In this document: positions 51,335-60,465 of the stretch, in pieces
Layout: each line of letters starts with the position of its first letter
Position numbering within the stretch: the first letter of the stretch is position 1
Assembly: GCA_023458035.1 (NCBI GenBank)
Contig: JAEXAX010000027.1
Location: 50,456-114,455, forward strand
Direction of reading: 5' to 3'
DNA length: 64,000 bases
DNA from: Bacillota bacterium
GTDB taxonomy: Bacteria > Bacillota > Clostridia > Lachnospirales > Lachnospiraceae
The notes under the pieces: generated by a model
The model's input: only the letters and a program-made list of their open reading frames with translations
What the model was told of the DNA's origin: nothing
The model's database searches: none
Program-made: the position numbers and the translations under genes

Positions 51335-53332
51335 ATGAGTAAACAGTTATTTATTACCGAAAAACCGAGCGTGGCAAGAGAGTTTGCCAGAGCCATCGGA
51401 AAAGACCTGGCAAATGCCAATGGTTATATGGAAGGAGCGGATACGGTGATCACCTGGTGTGTCGGTCATCTGGTTTCCATGAGTTATCCGGAGGTCTATG
51501 ATGCCTCCCTGAAACGCTGGAGCTGGCAGACGCTGCCCTTTATTCCGCAAACCTATCGCTATGAGGTGCTGGACGGGGTGAAAAAGCAATATGATATTGT
51601 AGAGCGGCTGCTGAACCGCCCGGATATTGACTGCATCTATGTCTGTACCGACTCGGGACGGGAAGGGGAATATATCTATCGTCTGGTGGAGCGGCAGGCG
51701 GATCGGGGCGGCAGCGTACTGAATAAGGACAGGCGCCGGGTGTGGATTGATTCTCAGACCGATGAAGAGATCAGACGCGGTATCGCCGAGGCCAAGCCGC
51801 TGTCGGCTTATGACGGACTGGCCGCCTCCGCCTACCTGCGGGCGAAGGAGGATTACCTGATGGGGATCAATTTTTCTCGCGCCATGACCCTGCGTTTCGG
51901 AAATATGATTGCTCCGTATATTAAAAAGCGCTATGCCGTGGTTTCGATCGGCCGGGTAATGACCTGTGTCCTGGGTATGGTGGTACGGCGAGAGCGGGAG
52001 ATCCGAGATTTTGTCAAAACACCTTTCTTTAAGGTGTTATTGCCGTGCCGTAAGGCGGAAGCTGTCTTTGAAGCGGAGTGGAAAGTCCGAGAGGGCTCGC
52101 GGTATTTTGCCGATCCGAATCTGTATAAGGAAAACGGCTTTGTCAGGCGGGAAACTGCCGAAGCCCTGATCGAGCGTATCGGCGGCCTAGAGCCACAGGA
52201 AGCTGTGGTCGAGTCGGTGACCAAGAAACAAGAGAAGAAGAATCCTCCGTTGCCGTATAATCTGGCGGAGTTACAAAATGACTGCGCCCGATTGTTTAAA
52301 ATCAGTCCGGATCAGACCCTGCAGGTGGCTCAGCTGTTATATGAACGCAAGCTGACCACCTATCCGAGAACGGATGCCAGAGTTTTGTCAACGGCGGTGG
52401 CCAAGGAGATTACCAAAAATCTGGCCGGATTGAAGGCTTACCCCGGTCTGGGCGATTTTGCAACGCAGATCCTGGAACAGAAGCTGTATACCGGGCTTCC
52501 GGCCTCTAAATATGTCAACGATAAGGCGATCACTGATCATTATGCCCTGATTCCTACGGGACAGACTGTGGCGACGGCCGGGCTAACCCCCATTCAGCGT
52601 AAGGTCTATGAGTTGATTTCGCGTCGTTTCCTGAGTATTTTTTATCCTCCGGCCGTATATCAGCGGGTTAGTGTCAATGTGGTTGCCGACACAGAGCTCT
52701 TTATCACAAATGCCAAGGTCTTAAAGGAACCCGGCTATCTGGTGGTGGCCAGACCGTCAAAAGCGGAGGCCGACGATAAAGATGGAGCAGACAGCCAGTC
52801 TGCCTCGGAAGAGAGTTTGACGGTATTGCTCAGCCTGCGAAAAGGGGAGAGGCTGCCGATCGGCCGCGGCACCGTTAAGGAGGGTGAGACCACACCGCCG
52901 AAGCGATATACCTCAGGAACCATCATTCTAGCTATGGAAAATGCCGGTCAGTTGATCGAGGATGAAGCCTTGCGTGAGCAGATCAAGGGCAGCGGCATCG
53001 GAACCAGCTCGACCAGAGCGGAGATCATCAAAAAACTGCAGACAAACCAGTATATCAGCCTGAATTCCAAAACCCAGGTCATCACCCCGGCCCTGGCCGG
53101 AGAGCTGATTTTCGATGCGGTGGAGGGATCCATGAAGCAGCTGCTGAATCCGGATCTGACTGCCAGCTGGGAGCGTGGTTTGTCCTATGTGGCGGAAGGC
53201 AGCGTCGGTACAGAGGAATATATGCAGAAGCTGGAGCGGTTTGTTCGCCTGAGGGTGGCGGCCGTGCAGGGCCTGACGGCGGGCGGTTATTTTGAGCAGC
53301 GCTTTCGAGCAACCGCTGAGCTGTACAAATAG
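51335..53332 (+). CDS. topB: DNA topoisomerase III (type IA)
   Basis: A 665-residue type IA topoisomerase. TOPRIM domain with EKPSVAREFA at the N terminus and CTDSGREGEYIY; active-site Tyr in KLTTYPRTDAR; later SNAKVLKEPGY-like and GSGIGTSSTRAEIIKKL. It relaxes and decatenates DNA with single-strand breaks. It ends shortly after the catalytic core, without C-terminal zinc fingers. A terminator separates it from the NCS2 gene; a weak TATACT at about 51281 may be its -10 box. Confidence 0.92.
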   Translation: MSKQLFITEKPSVAREFARAIGKDLANANGYMEGADTVITWCVGHLVSMSYPEVYDASLKRWSWQTLPFIPQTYRYEVLDGVKKQYDIVERLLNRPDIDCIYVCTDSGREGEYIYRLVERQADRGGSVLNKDRRRVWIDSQTDEEIRRGIAEAKPLSAYDGLAASAYLRAKEDYLMGINFSRAMTLRFGNMIAPYIKKRYAVVSIGRVMTCVLGMVVRREREIRDFVKTPFFKVLLPCRKAEAVFEAEWKVREGSRYFADPNLYKENGFVRRETAEALIERIGGLEPQEAVVESVTKKQEKKNPPLPYNLAELQNDCARLFKISPDQTLQVAQLLYERKLTTYPRTDARVLSTAVAKEITKNLAGLKAYPGLGDFATQILEQKLYTGLPASKYVNDKAITDHYALIPTGQTVATAGLTPIQRKVYELISRRFLSIFYPPAVYQRVSVNVVADTELFITNAKVLKEPGYLVVARPSKAEADDKDGADSQSASEESLTVLLSLRKGERLPIGRGTVKEGETTPPKRYTSGTIILAMENAGQLIEDEALREQIKGSGIGTSSTRAEIIKKLQTNQYISLNSKTQVITPALAGELIFDAVEGSMKQLLNPDLTASWERGLSYVAEGSVGTEEYMQKLERFVRLRVAAVQGLTAGGYFEQRFRATAELYK

Positions 53333-53335
53333 CGC

Positions 53336-53364
53336 TTGCAAATGGGAAAAAAGTAGAATATAAT
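53336..53364 (+). promoter_or_regulatory. Promoter of the LbH/ABC operon
   Basis: TTGCAA (53336-53341), 17 bases, TATAAT (53359-53364), 46 bases before the next start. Confidence 0.65.
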
Positions 53365-53410
53365 ACTGGTTGTATTAAAGTAATGATACAGATTTGGCAA
53401 AGGAGAGAAA

Positions 53411-54085
53411 ATGGGAATTAGAATCGATGATTTATATACCTTGGAGCAAACGATGGCCAAGGAGCTGTTTGAAGGCTGTACCTATCCATGGGAAGCATTG
53501 CCGGAAATTCATGATTTTATCCTGAAGCTTGGCCGCGAACTGTCGGCTGATGAGTATGACCTGGTCGGAGAAAATGTATGGATCGCCAAGTCGGCTACTG
53601 TGGCGTCCAGCGCCTCAATCACCGGACCGGCCATCATCGGTCCGAAGGCTGAGATTCGACATTGTGCCTTTATTCGCGGAAATGCCATCGTCGGTGAAGG
53701 CGCGGTGGTGGGAAATTCCACTGAGCTGAAGAATGTTGTATTGTTCAATAAGGTACAGGTGCCTCATTATAATTATGTCGGAGATTCAATTCTCGGATAT
53801 AAGGCCCATATGGGAGCCGGCAGTATTACCTCAAATGTGAAGTCGGATAAGACCCTGGTTGTCGTGAAAAATGGCGAAGAGTTATTGCCGACCGGTTTGA
53901 AGAAATTTGGCGCCATGATCGGTGATTGTGTCGAGGTCGGCTGCGGTTCGATTCTGAATCCGGGTTCGGTGATCGGCCGCGATTCCAATATTTATCCGTT
54001 GTCATCGGTTCGCGGTGTCGTTCCGGCAGAATCGATCTATAAGCAGGCAGGCGAGATCGTCGCCAAGGAGGCAGGCAGATGCTAG
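53411..54085 (+). CDS. Left-handed beta-helix protein related to nucleotidyl/acyltransferases
   Basis: A 224-residue protein. An N-terminal helical part (1-45) is followed by hexapeptide repeats (VWIAKSATVASSASITGPAIIGPKAEI, and so on to SVIGRDSNIYPLSSVRG), a left-handed beta-helix. It resembles the C-terminal half of bifunctional GlmU and stand-alone UDP-GlcNAc-pyrophosphorylase-related proteins, but the nucleotidyl-binding domain is absent. The chain could bind or acylate a nucleotide sugar. The last 7 bases overlap an ABC ATPase gene. Confidence 0.75.
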   Translation: MGIRIDDLYTLEQTMAKELFEGCTYPWEALPEIHDFILKLGRELSADEYDLVGENVWIAKSATVASSASITGPAIIGPKAEIRHCAFIRGNAIVGEGAVVGNSTELKNVVLFNKVQVPHYNYVGDSILGYKAHMGAGSITSNVKSDKTLVVVKNGEELLPTGLKKFGAMIGDCVEVGCGSILNPGSVIGRDSNIYPLSSVRGVVPAESIYKQAGEIVAKEAGRC

Positions 54086-54789
54086 ATATTCAAAATGTAA
54101 CAAAGGCTTATAAAAATACAGTAGCCGTTGACCATATTTCTTTCTGTGTAGAGAGCGGAAAGGTCGGAATCCTGCTTGGGCCGAACGGCGCCGGTAAATC
54201 CACCATCATCAAAAGCATTGCAGGCCTGCTGCGCTTTGACGGCAATATTGAAATTTGCGGCATGCCATCGCGGGATGTGGACGCCAAGAAGATTTTCGGT
54301 TATATCCCGGAGATCCCGACCATGTATGATGCGTTGACGGTTCGCGAGCATATGGAGTTCATCAATGTAGCCTATGACAGAAGAGCCGGCGCCGAGGAGA
54401 TAGATGCTTTACTGACTCGTTTTGAGCTGCTGGATAAGCAGGATAAGCTGGGCAATGAGCTTTCAAAGGGTATGATGCAAAAGGTCAGCATTTGCTGCGC
54501 CCTGTTGATTAATCCGAAGGTCATTCTGCTGGATGAGCCCATGGTAGGCCTGGATCCGATGGCTATTAAAGAATTACGTGAGGTGATCGGTGAATTAAAG
54601 GACGGCGGTACGACTGTCCTGATTTCCACCCACATGCTGAACATGGTGGAGGGACTGTGGGATGTGGTTTTTATCATGGACCACGGCAGATTGCTGGGCA
54701 CCTATCGTAAAGAAGATGTCGGTGCGGAGGAGTTGGAAACCATCTTCTTTGAAGCTATCGGTCGTACCAGGGAAGAGGTAGAGTCATGA
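54079..54789 (+). CDS. ABC transporter ATPase
   Basis: A 236-residue ATPase. Walker A GPNGAGKST, signature LSKGMMQK, Walker B VILLDEPMVGLDP, H-loop STHML. The LSKGMMQ form is typical of drug- or antibiotic-type (CcmA-like) exporters. It overlaps the LbH gene by 7 bases and the permease gene by 4, so the three act as one unit. Confidence 0.9.
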   Translation: MLDIQNVTKAYKNTVAVDHISFCVESGKVGILLGPNGAGKSTIIKSIAGLLRFDGNIEICGMPSRDVDAKKIFGYIPEIPTMYDALTVREHMEFINVAYDRRAGAEEIDALLTRFELLDKQDKLGNELSKGMMQKVSICCALLINPKVILLDEPMVGLDPMAIKELREVIGELKDGGTTVLISTHMLNMVEGLWDVVFIMDHGRLLGTYRKEDVGAEELETIFFEAIGRTREEVES

Positions 54790-56381
54790 AAACCTATAGC
54801 TATCTGGCGCGAACGATTTTTAAAAATCGTTTGCTGTCCCTTGTGAAAAAACCGGTATCCCTGTTTTTGACATTGCTGGCCATCGCCTACTGTATCTTTA
54901 TCAGCTTTTCCTCCGGCAGGACGTTTGCCAATATGGGAATGAATAACCAGCGGGGGCTGATCGTTCTCCTCAGTTTTTTTTCACTGTGGGCGACGCCGAC
55001 TACCATGCTTCAGTATGCCAAGCGCAAAGGTTTGCTGTTTATGCCGGGTGATACCCATTTTCTGTTTCTGGCTCCGGTTCATCCGAAACACACCTTGTTA
55101 TATGTCGGCGCCAAGACCATGCTGATAACCCTGCTTCTGCAGTTGTATATCATCGTCATGGCGATCTTTTACTTTCAGGTCGATCCGGCAACGGCTCTGC
55201 TCTATATGTTTGTCAGCCTCCTGCTGGAAAGTATGATGCAGGTGGCTATGACCATTATCATCTATGGCAATGAAGGCTTGCCCAAGGGTGTGATCACAGC
55301 CATGCGCTATATCATTTATGCGGTACTGCTTTTGTTGCTGCTCAGCATGCTGACCATCTTTTATAATAATGGGCTGAACCTGAAGGTGATCGAGTACTTC
55401 CTGTCCTTCCCGGTTTTAAAGCTGCTGCCGATTATCGGTTGGGAATTATCTTTGCTGACGGTGATTTTCGGTCAGCCAACCGCAGTGGAATATATTTCGG
55501 TGGCTATATATGTGCTTGTTACCACAGCGCTCTTTATTTACGCCAAATTCTGCCGGTGTACCGGTGAATACTTTGAGGACGCCGCCACTTTTGCAGAGAA
55601 CTATCAAAAGATGAGGGCAGCCAAGAAGAAGGGGCGCGCGGATCTGGCATCCATGGGTATTAAGCAGAAATTCAAGAAAAATGTCAGCTTTCGCTTTAAG
55701 GGGCGTTTCGGAAAGAGTATTTACTACAAGCAAATGCTGGAGTATAAGAAAACCAAGCTGGGCATCATTTCACCGACTGCCCTGATATTTTTGGCAATCT
55801 CCATCGGTTTGGCAGTGGCCGAGTTGTATATAATTAAGGAACCGATGCCGCTGACGGCAAGACAATTTGTGATTCCGGGTATCATGGCTTACTACCTGCT
55901 GGTCTTTACATCCACTTCGGGGAAATGGCAACTGGAGCTGGAGAACTACTACCTGTATCTGATTCCGGATACCACCCTTAAAAAGCTGTGGTATTGCACA
56001 CTGATCGACCATGTGCGGGCGGTGATCGAGGCGGTTTGTCTGGTTGGTATTATTTCGTTCCACTGGCGGCTGCCGCTGCCACAGGTGTTGGGCTTTATAG
56101 CCATGTTTATTACCCTGAATGCCTTTTCCCTGTACATCAAGATTTTTGGGGAAACCGTTGTAGAGCGTCTGCTCGGCAAAATCGGCAATATGATTCTGCG
56201 CTATACGGTTTATATGATCGGCGTCGGCATTGGCATCGGCGTGATGGTAGTCTGTCAGATCTTCCTGAACTATAGCGTCGCTTTGGTAGCGGTGACGGTT
56301 TACGGTATGATCATCAGTATCCTGGCCTTTCTGCTGGCTTCGATCGGATTCCGAAAGCTGGAAAAGATCGATGGAGTATAA
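54786..56381 (+). CDS. ABC exporter membrane protein
   Basis: A 531-residue protein with roughly twelve membrane helices in two groups, separated by a basic cytosolic stretch (MRAAKKKGRADLASMGIKQKF, about residues 278-300). It looks like the putative ABC exporter family often paired with ATPases of this type in Clostridia. The substrate is unknown. Confidence 0.78.
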   Translation: MKTYSYLARTIFKNRLLSLVKKPVSLFLTLLAIAYCIFISFSSGRTFANMGMNNQRGLIVLLSFFSLWATPTTMLQYAKRKGLLFMPGDTHFLFLAPVHPKHTLLYVGAKTMLITLLLQLYIIVMAIFYFQVDPATALLYMFVSLLLESMMQVAMTIIIYGNEGLPKGVITAMRYIIYAVLLLLLLSMLTIFYNNGLNLKVIEYFLSFPVLKLLPIIGWELSLLTVIFGQPTAVEYISVAIYVLVTTALFIYAKFCRCTGEYFEDAATFAENYQKMRAAKKKGRADLASMGIKQKFKKNVSFRFKGRFGKSIYYKQMLEYKKTKLGIISPTALIFLAISIGLAVAELYIIKEPMPLTARQFVIPGIMAYYLLVFTSTSGKWQLELENYYLYLIPDTTLKKLWYCTLIDHVRAVIEAVCLVGIISFHWRLPLPQVLGFIAMFITLNAFSLYIKIFGETVVERLLGKIGNMILRYTVYMIGVGIGIGVMVVCQIFLNYSVALVAVTVYGMIISILAFLLASIGFRKLEKIDGV

Positions 56382-56528
56382 GAGTATAAGAGGACGCGAA
56401 ATCCATGATTGGGACTACTTTTTTTCAACAGTTTAGTATATAATGGATGTATTGATATAGCAATCGCTCAAAGAAAGCGGAGATAGCTATGTTTAAAAAG
56501 TGTAGATGTAAGTGAAGGAGGAAGAGAG

Positions 56529-57869
56529 ATGGGGTTGATTAAAGCCGCTCTCGGCGCAGCACAAGGATTGCTGGCCGATCAATGGAGAGAATATTTTTAC
56601 TGTGACGCATTGCCGCAGAATGTGCTGGTGCGAGTGGGAACAAAGCGTACCGGAAACCGCAGCAGCAACACGCAGGGAACCGAAAATGTGATTTCAAACG
56701 GATCAATCATTGCCGTGGCAGACGGACAGTGCATGCTGATCGTTGACAATGGCCGTGTAGCCGAGATTTGTGCCGAACCGGGTGAATTTACCTATGACAG
56801 TTCGACAGAGCCGAGTTTGTTCTACGGAAATCTGGGGCAGAACATCGGCGAGACCTTTAAACACCTTGGAAAGCGTTTTACCTTTGGCGGTGAGCCGCCG
56901 AAGGATCAGCGGGTATATTATATCAATACCAAGGAACTGATGGGAAATAAATACGGTACGGTAGCGCCGGTTCCCTTCCGTGTGGTTGACACCAATATAG
57001 GATTGGATATTGATATTTCCGTAAAATGCCACGGTGAGTATAGCTACAAGATCACCGATCCGATTTTGTTTTATACCAATGTCTGCGGAAATATCTCAGC
57101 GGATTATACCAGAGAGCAGATTGACAGCCAGTTAAAGAGTGACCTTTTGACTAAGCTGCAGCCGTTGTTCGGTCAGTTGTCAGCCAAGGGCATTCGGTAC
57201 TCCATGATCACCGCCCATACGGATGAGATGTCCAAAGCCATGAATCAGCTGCTCAGTGAGGCATGGGGAGATAAGCGCGGTATCTCGATCGTATCCTTCG
57301 GTGTATCCGGTGTTAAGGCCAATGAAGAAGATGAAGCTCTGATCAAGGAGCTGCAGCGTAATGCCACTTTCCGTAACCCGGCCATGGCAAATGCTCATTT
57401 GGTTGGCGCAACCGCAACCGCTATGCAGTCGGCAGCAGCCAATACCGCTACCGGTCCGGCTATGGCCTTTATGGGGATGGGGATGGCGCAGAACATGGGC
57501 GCCCAGAATATGGCAGGCTTATATGGCGCGCAGCAGCAGTACGGCCAGCCGATGCAGGGTCAACCGCAGCAGAATCAGCAGTACGGCCAGCCGATGCAGG
57601 GTCAGCCGCAGCAGAATCAGCAGTACGGCCAGCCGGTACAGGGTCAGCCGCAGCAGAGTCAGCCGACTCCGGCTCCGAGCGTATCCGGCGGATGGACCTG
57701 TGCCTGCGGCGCAGCTAACAACGGAAAATTCTGTGCCGAGTGCGGCAAGCCGAGACCGATCGGAGAGTTTGTTTGTGATAAATGCGGTTGGAAACCGAGT
57801 GACCCAAACCACCTTCCGAAATTCTGTCCGGAGTGCGGTGACGTATTTGATGAAAACGACAGAAGATAA
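56529..57869 (+). CDS. SPFH-domain protein with Gln-rich repeats and zinc ribbons (YdjI-like)
   Basis: A 446-residue protein. Residues about 20-300 form an SPFH/Band-7-type domain of the YdjI branch (DQWREYFYCDALPQNVLVRV, then VVDTNIGLDIDISVKCHGEYSYKI split across strands). Residues about 330-378 are a low-complexity Gln/Gly/Pro tract of three 14-residue repeats. The C terminus has two zinc ribbons, CACG...CAEC and CDKC...CPEC. YdjI of Bacillus works with PspA-like and other membrane-stress proteins; no such partner is adjacent here. The Cys4 units probably bind zinc. Confidence 0.85.
   Translation: MGLIKAALGAAQGLLADQWREYFYCDALPQNVLVRVGTKRTGNRSSNTQGTENVISNGSIIAVADGQCMLIVDNGRVAEICAEPGEFTYDSSTEPSLFYGNLGQNIGETFKHLGKRFTFGGEPPKDQRVYYINTKELMGNKYGTVAPVPFRVVDTNIGLDIDISVKCHGEYSYKITDPILFYTNVCGNISADYTREQIDSQLKSDLLTKLQPLFGQLSAKGIRYSMITAHTDEMSKAMNQLLSEAWGDKRGISIVSFGVSGVKANEEDEALIKELQRNATFRNPAMANAHLVGATATAMQSAAANTATGPAMAFMGMGMAQNMGAQNMAGLYGAQQQYGQPMQGQPQQNQQYGQPMQGQPQQNQQYGQPVQGQPQQSQPTPAPSVSGGWTCACGAANNGKFCAECGKPRPIGEFVCDKCGWKPSDPNHLPKFCPECGDVFDENDRR
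57534..57659 (+). repeat. Three 42-bp tandem repeats in the SPFH gene
   Basis: Units 57534-57575, 57576-57617 and 57618-57659 encode QQYGQPMQGQPQQN and close copies. Because 42 is divisible by three, changes in copy number keep the frame and only alter linker length. Confidence 0.9.
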
Positions 57870-57891
57870 ATAACGGCTTACGTTATTAATC

Positions 57892-57920
57892 AGAGCCTCG
57901 GTATGTCTGGGGCTCTTTAC
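57892..57920 (+). terminator. Rho-independent terminator after the SPFH gene
   Basis: AGAGCCTC (57892-57899) pairs with GGGGCTCT (57909-57916) with one G-U pair, followed by TTACTTT. Confidence 0.65.
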
Positions 57921-57972
57921 TTTGAAAGTCGTATTGAGAAGTTCTTTACTATACAGCAGGAGAGCGCAGATA

Positions 57973-58461
57973 TTGATCAGACCAGCCAAAATACAGGATA
58001 TTAATGAGATCATGAAGATCTATGCCCATGCCAGAGCCTATATGAGCGCAAACGGAAATCCGAGCCAATGGGGAGAGGATAAACCGTCTCGTCATCAGAT
58101 CGAACAGGATATAGCCGAGAGCAGCTGTTTTGTCATCGAAGAGGATGGGCGGATGCAGGGTGTGTTTTATTATCATATCGGCCCGGAACCGACATATGCG
58201 GTCATCTATCAGGGCGCCTGGCAGGACGATGAACCCTACGGGGTGCTCCATCGGATCGCGGCGGCACCGGGTGGTTCCGGCGTGTTAAAGGCGGCCGTGG
58301 GTTTTGCGGCCGGACAGACGCCGAGAATACGCATCGACACCCATGAAGATAATCACAAGATGCAGGTGTTGTTGGAACGATATGGCTTTTGCCGCTGTGG
58401 TCTGATTCGAATCGAGGACGGAACAGAGCGGATTGCCTACAGCAGTATGCCGGCAGGTTGA
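57973..58461 (+). CDS. GNAT-family acetyltransferase
   Basis: A 162-residue GNAT fold: RPAKIQDINEIMKIY at the N terminus, a central HRIAAAPGGSGVLKAAVGFA strand-turn for acetyl-CoA, and IDTHEDNHKMQVLLERYGF, typical of this subgroup. I start at TTG 57973, eight bases after AGGAGAG; an ATG at 57922 exists but has no ribosome site. Substrate unknown. Confidence 0.8.
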   Translation: MIRPAKIQDINEIMKIYAHARAYMSANGNPSQWGEDKPSRHQIEQDIAESSCFVIEEDGRMQGVFYYHIGPEPTYAVIYQGAWQDDEPYGVLHRIAAAPGGSGVLKAAVGFAAGQTPRIRIDTHEDNHKMQVLLERYGFCRCGLIRIEDGTERIAYSSMPAG

Positions 58462-58549
58462 TTTTGATGGTCTTAGGCTATATATTGTTAATTTTTAGAT
58501 TTACAAATATGCCATTTCATGAGAAAATGAAAGGCGGATAAAGCGACAG

Positions 58550-58596
58550 CCGATCATTCCTTTGCTGCTGGAGAGAGCGAGGAAGTCTGGCATCGG
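58550..58596 (+). promoter_or_regulatory. Nested stem-loop in the leader of the Fe-S scaffold gene
   Basis: CCGAT (58550-58554) with ATCGG (58592-58596), TTCC (58557-58560) with GGAA (58581-58584), and GCT (58564-58566) with AGC (58576-58578) nest inside each other. This suggests a structured leader of unknown type, 41 bases before the start codon. I do not recognise a known riboswitch. Confidence 0.35.
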
Positions 58597-58636
58597 TGGT
58601 CGTCCATTGTGTATGTAGATTGAAAGGAGAGTAACT

Positions 58637-59329
58637 ATGATTTATTCACACGAAGTTGAAATGATGTGCCCAATCGCACAGGGTGTGAGCCACGGTGCCG
58701 CACCGATCCCGGAGGAAGCAAAATGGGTAAAGGCGAAAGACGTATCCGATATCTCCGGTCTGACCCACGGTGTGGGCTGGTGTGCACCGCAGCAGGGAGC
58801 TTGTAAGCTGACTCTGAATGTGAAAGAGGGTATTATTCAGGAGGCTTTGGTAGAGACCATCGGTTGCTCCGGTATGACCCACTCCGCCGCTATGGCTGCA
58901 GAGATTTTGCCGGGAAGAACAGTCATGGAAGCACTGAATACGGACCTGGTTTGTGATGCCATTAACACTGCCATGAGAGAATTATTCTTACAAATCGTTT
59001 ACGGCAGAACTCAGAGTGCATTTTCCGAAGGCGGTCTGCCGATCGGCGCCGGTCTGGAAGATCTTGGCAAGGGTCTGCGTTCTCAGGTGGGAACCATGTA
59101 TGGAACCTTGAAAAAAGGACCTCGTTATCTGGAAATGGCTGAAGGCTATGTGACAGGTATCGCTTTGGATGCTGACAATCAGATCATCGGTTATCAGTTC
59201 GTTAATCTTGGCAAGATGACTGACTTCATCAAAAAGGGTGATGATCCGAATACTGCTTATGAGAAGGCTAAGGGCCAGTACGGCCGAGTTGCCGACGCAG
59301 TGAAAATCGTTGATCCGAGAGTAGAATAA
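58637..59329 (+). CDS. NifU/IscU-like iron-sulfur cluster scaffold protein
   Basis: A 230-residue protein with conserved cysteines in GVGWCAPQQGACKL and VETIGCSGMTH, the NifU N-terminal-type scaffold pattern, followed by a C-terminal part of unknown fold. It is typically found next to the GGGtGRT protein, as here (18 bases apart). Neither IscS nor SufBCD is in the neighbourhood. The pair is common in gut Clostridia and poorly studied. Confidence 0.8.
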   Translation: MIYSHEVEMMCPIAQGVSHGAAPIPEEAKWVKAKDVSDISGLTHGVGWCAPQQGACKLTLNVKEGIIQEALVETIGCSGMTHSAAMAAEILPGRTVMEALNTDLVCDAINTAMRELFLQIVYGRTQSAFSEGGLPIGAGLEDLGKGLRSQVGTMYGTLKKGPRYLEMAEGYVTGIALDADNQIIGYQFVNLGKMTDFIKKGDDPNTAYEKAKGQYGRVADAVKIVDPRVE

Positions 59330-59347
59330 GAGTGGAGGAGAGATAAA

Positions 59348-60358
59348 ATGGCTTTATTTGAATCATACGAAAGAAGAATTAATAAAATCACTGAAGTACT
59401 GAACAGCTATGGTATCGCTTCCATTGAAGAAGCGGAGAAGATCACCAAGGCTGCCGGTCTGGATGTATACGAGCAGGTGAAGAAGATCCAGCCGATCTGC
59501 TTTGAAAATGCCTGCTGGGCTTATGTAGTAGGTGCTGCCATCGCCATCAAGAAGGATTGTAGAAGAGCCGCAGACGCAGCCGCGGCCATCGGTGAGGGCT
59601 TACAGGCTTTTTGTATTCCGGGTTCCGTAGCCGACCAGAGAAAGGTTGGTCTGGGACATGGAAATTTAGGTAAGATGTTATTGGAAGAAGAGACCGAATG
59701 CTTTGCTTTTCTGGCCGGACATGAGTCCTTTGCCGCTGCAGAGGGAGCCATTGGTATCGCCGAGAAGGCCAATAAGGTCAGAAAAAAGCCGCTTCGTGTT
59801 ATCTTAAACGGTTTAGGCAAGGACGCCGCCCAGATTATCTCCAGAATCAACGGCTTTACCTTTGTAGAAACCGACTATGACTACTACACAGGAGAACTGA
59901 AAGAGGTTTACAGAAAGTCCTATTCCGAAGGGCTGCGTGCCAAGGTGAACTGCTATGGCGCCAATGATGTGCGTGAAGGCGTAGCCATCATGCATAAAGA
60001 AGGTGTGGATGTATCGATCACCGGTAACTCCACCAACCCGACCCGTTTTCAACACCCGGTAGCCGGTACCTATAAGAAGGAATGTATCGAGCTGGGTAAG
60101 AAGTACTTCTCCGTTGCATCCGGCGGCGGTACCGGTCGTACCCTGCATCCGGATAACATGGCAGCCGGTCCGGCTTCCTATGGTATGACCGATACGCTGG
60201 GCAGAATGCATTCCGATGCGCAGTTTGCGGGTTCGTCCTCCGTTCCGGCTCATGTAGAGATGATGGGGCTGATCGGCATGGGCAACAACCCGATGGTAGG
60301 CGCAACCGTAGCCGTAGCCGTTTCGGTAGAGGAAGCGGCCAGCGCCGGGAAATTCTAA
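59348..60358 (+). CDS. GGGtGRT-family protein, partner of the Fe-S scaffold
   Basis: A 336-residue protein named for its motif, seen as SGGGTGRTLHPDNMA around residue 260. Other stretches: VGLGHGNLGKMLLEEETECFAFLAGHESFAAAEG and ITGNSTNPTRFQHPVAGTYK. Its biochemical role is unknown. Tight linkage to the scaffold gene and the Cys and His content suggest work in Fe-S or metal handling. Confidence 0.85.
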   Translation: MALFESYERRINKITEVLNSYGIASIEEAEKITKAAGLDVYEQVKKIQPICFENACWAYVVGAAIAIKKDCRRAADAAAAIGEGLQAFCIPGSVADQRKVGLGHGNLGKMLLEEETECFAFLAGHESFAAAEGAIGIAEKANKVRKKPLRVILNGLGKDAAQIISRINGFTFVETDYDYYTGELKEVYRKSYSEGLRAKVNCYGANDVREGVAIMHKEGVDVSITGNSTNPTRFQHPVAGTYKKECIELGKKYFSVASGGGTGRTLHPDNMAAGPASYGMTDTLGRMHSDAQFAGSSSVPAHVEMMGLIGMGNNPMVGATVAVAVSVEEAASAGKF

Positions 60359-60380
60359 GATAGGTTTTTACGGACAGGGG

Positions 60381-60410
60381 AAGTGGTTCGTTTTCGGATG
60401 AGCCACTTTT
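60381..60410 (+). terminator. Rho-independent terminator after the GGGtGRT gene
   Basis: AAGTGGTTC (60381-60389) pairs with GAGCCACTT (60400-60408) with one G-U pair, ending in TTTT. CGGAC (60371) and GTCCG (60416) extend it outward. Confidence 0.8.
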
Positions 60411-60465
60411 ACTGCGTCCGAGAAACAATAGTAACATAATGTAATCACATCACAGGGAGAACAAA

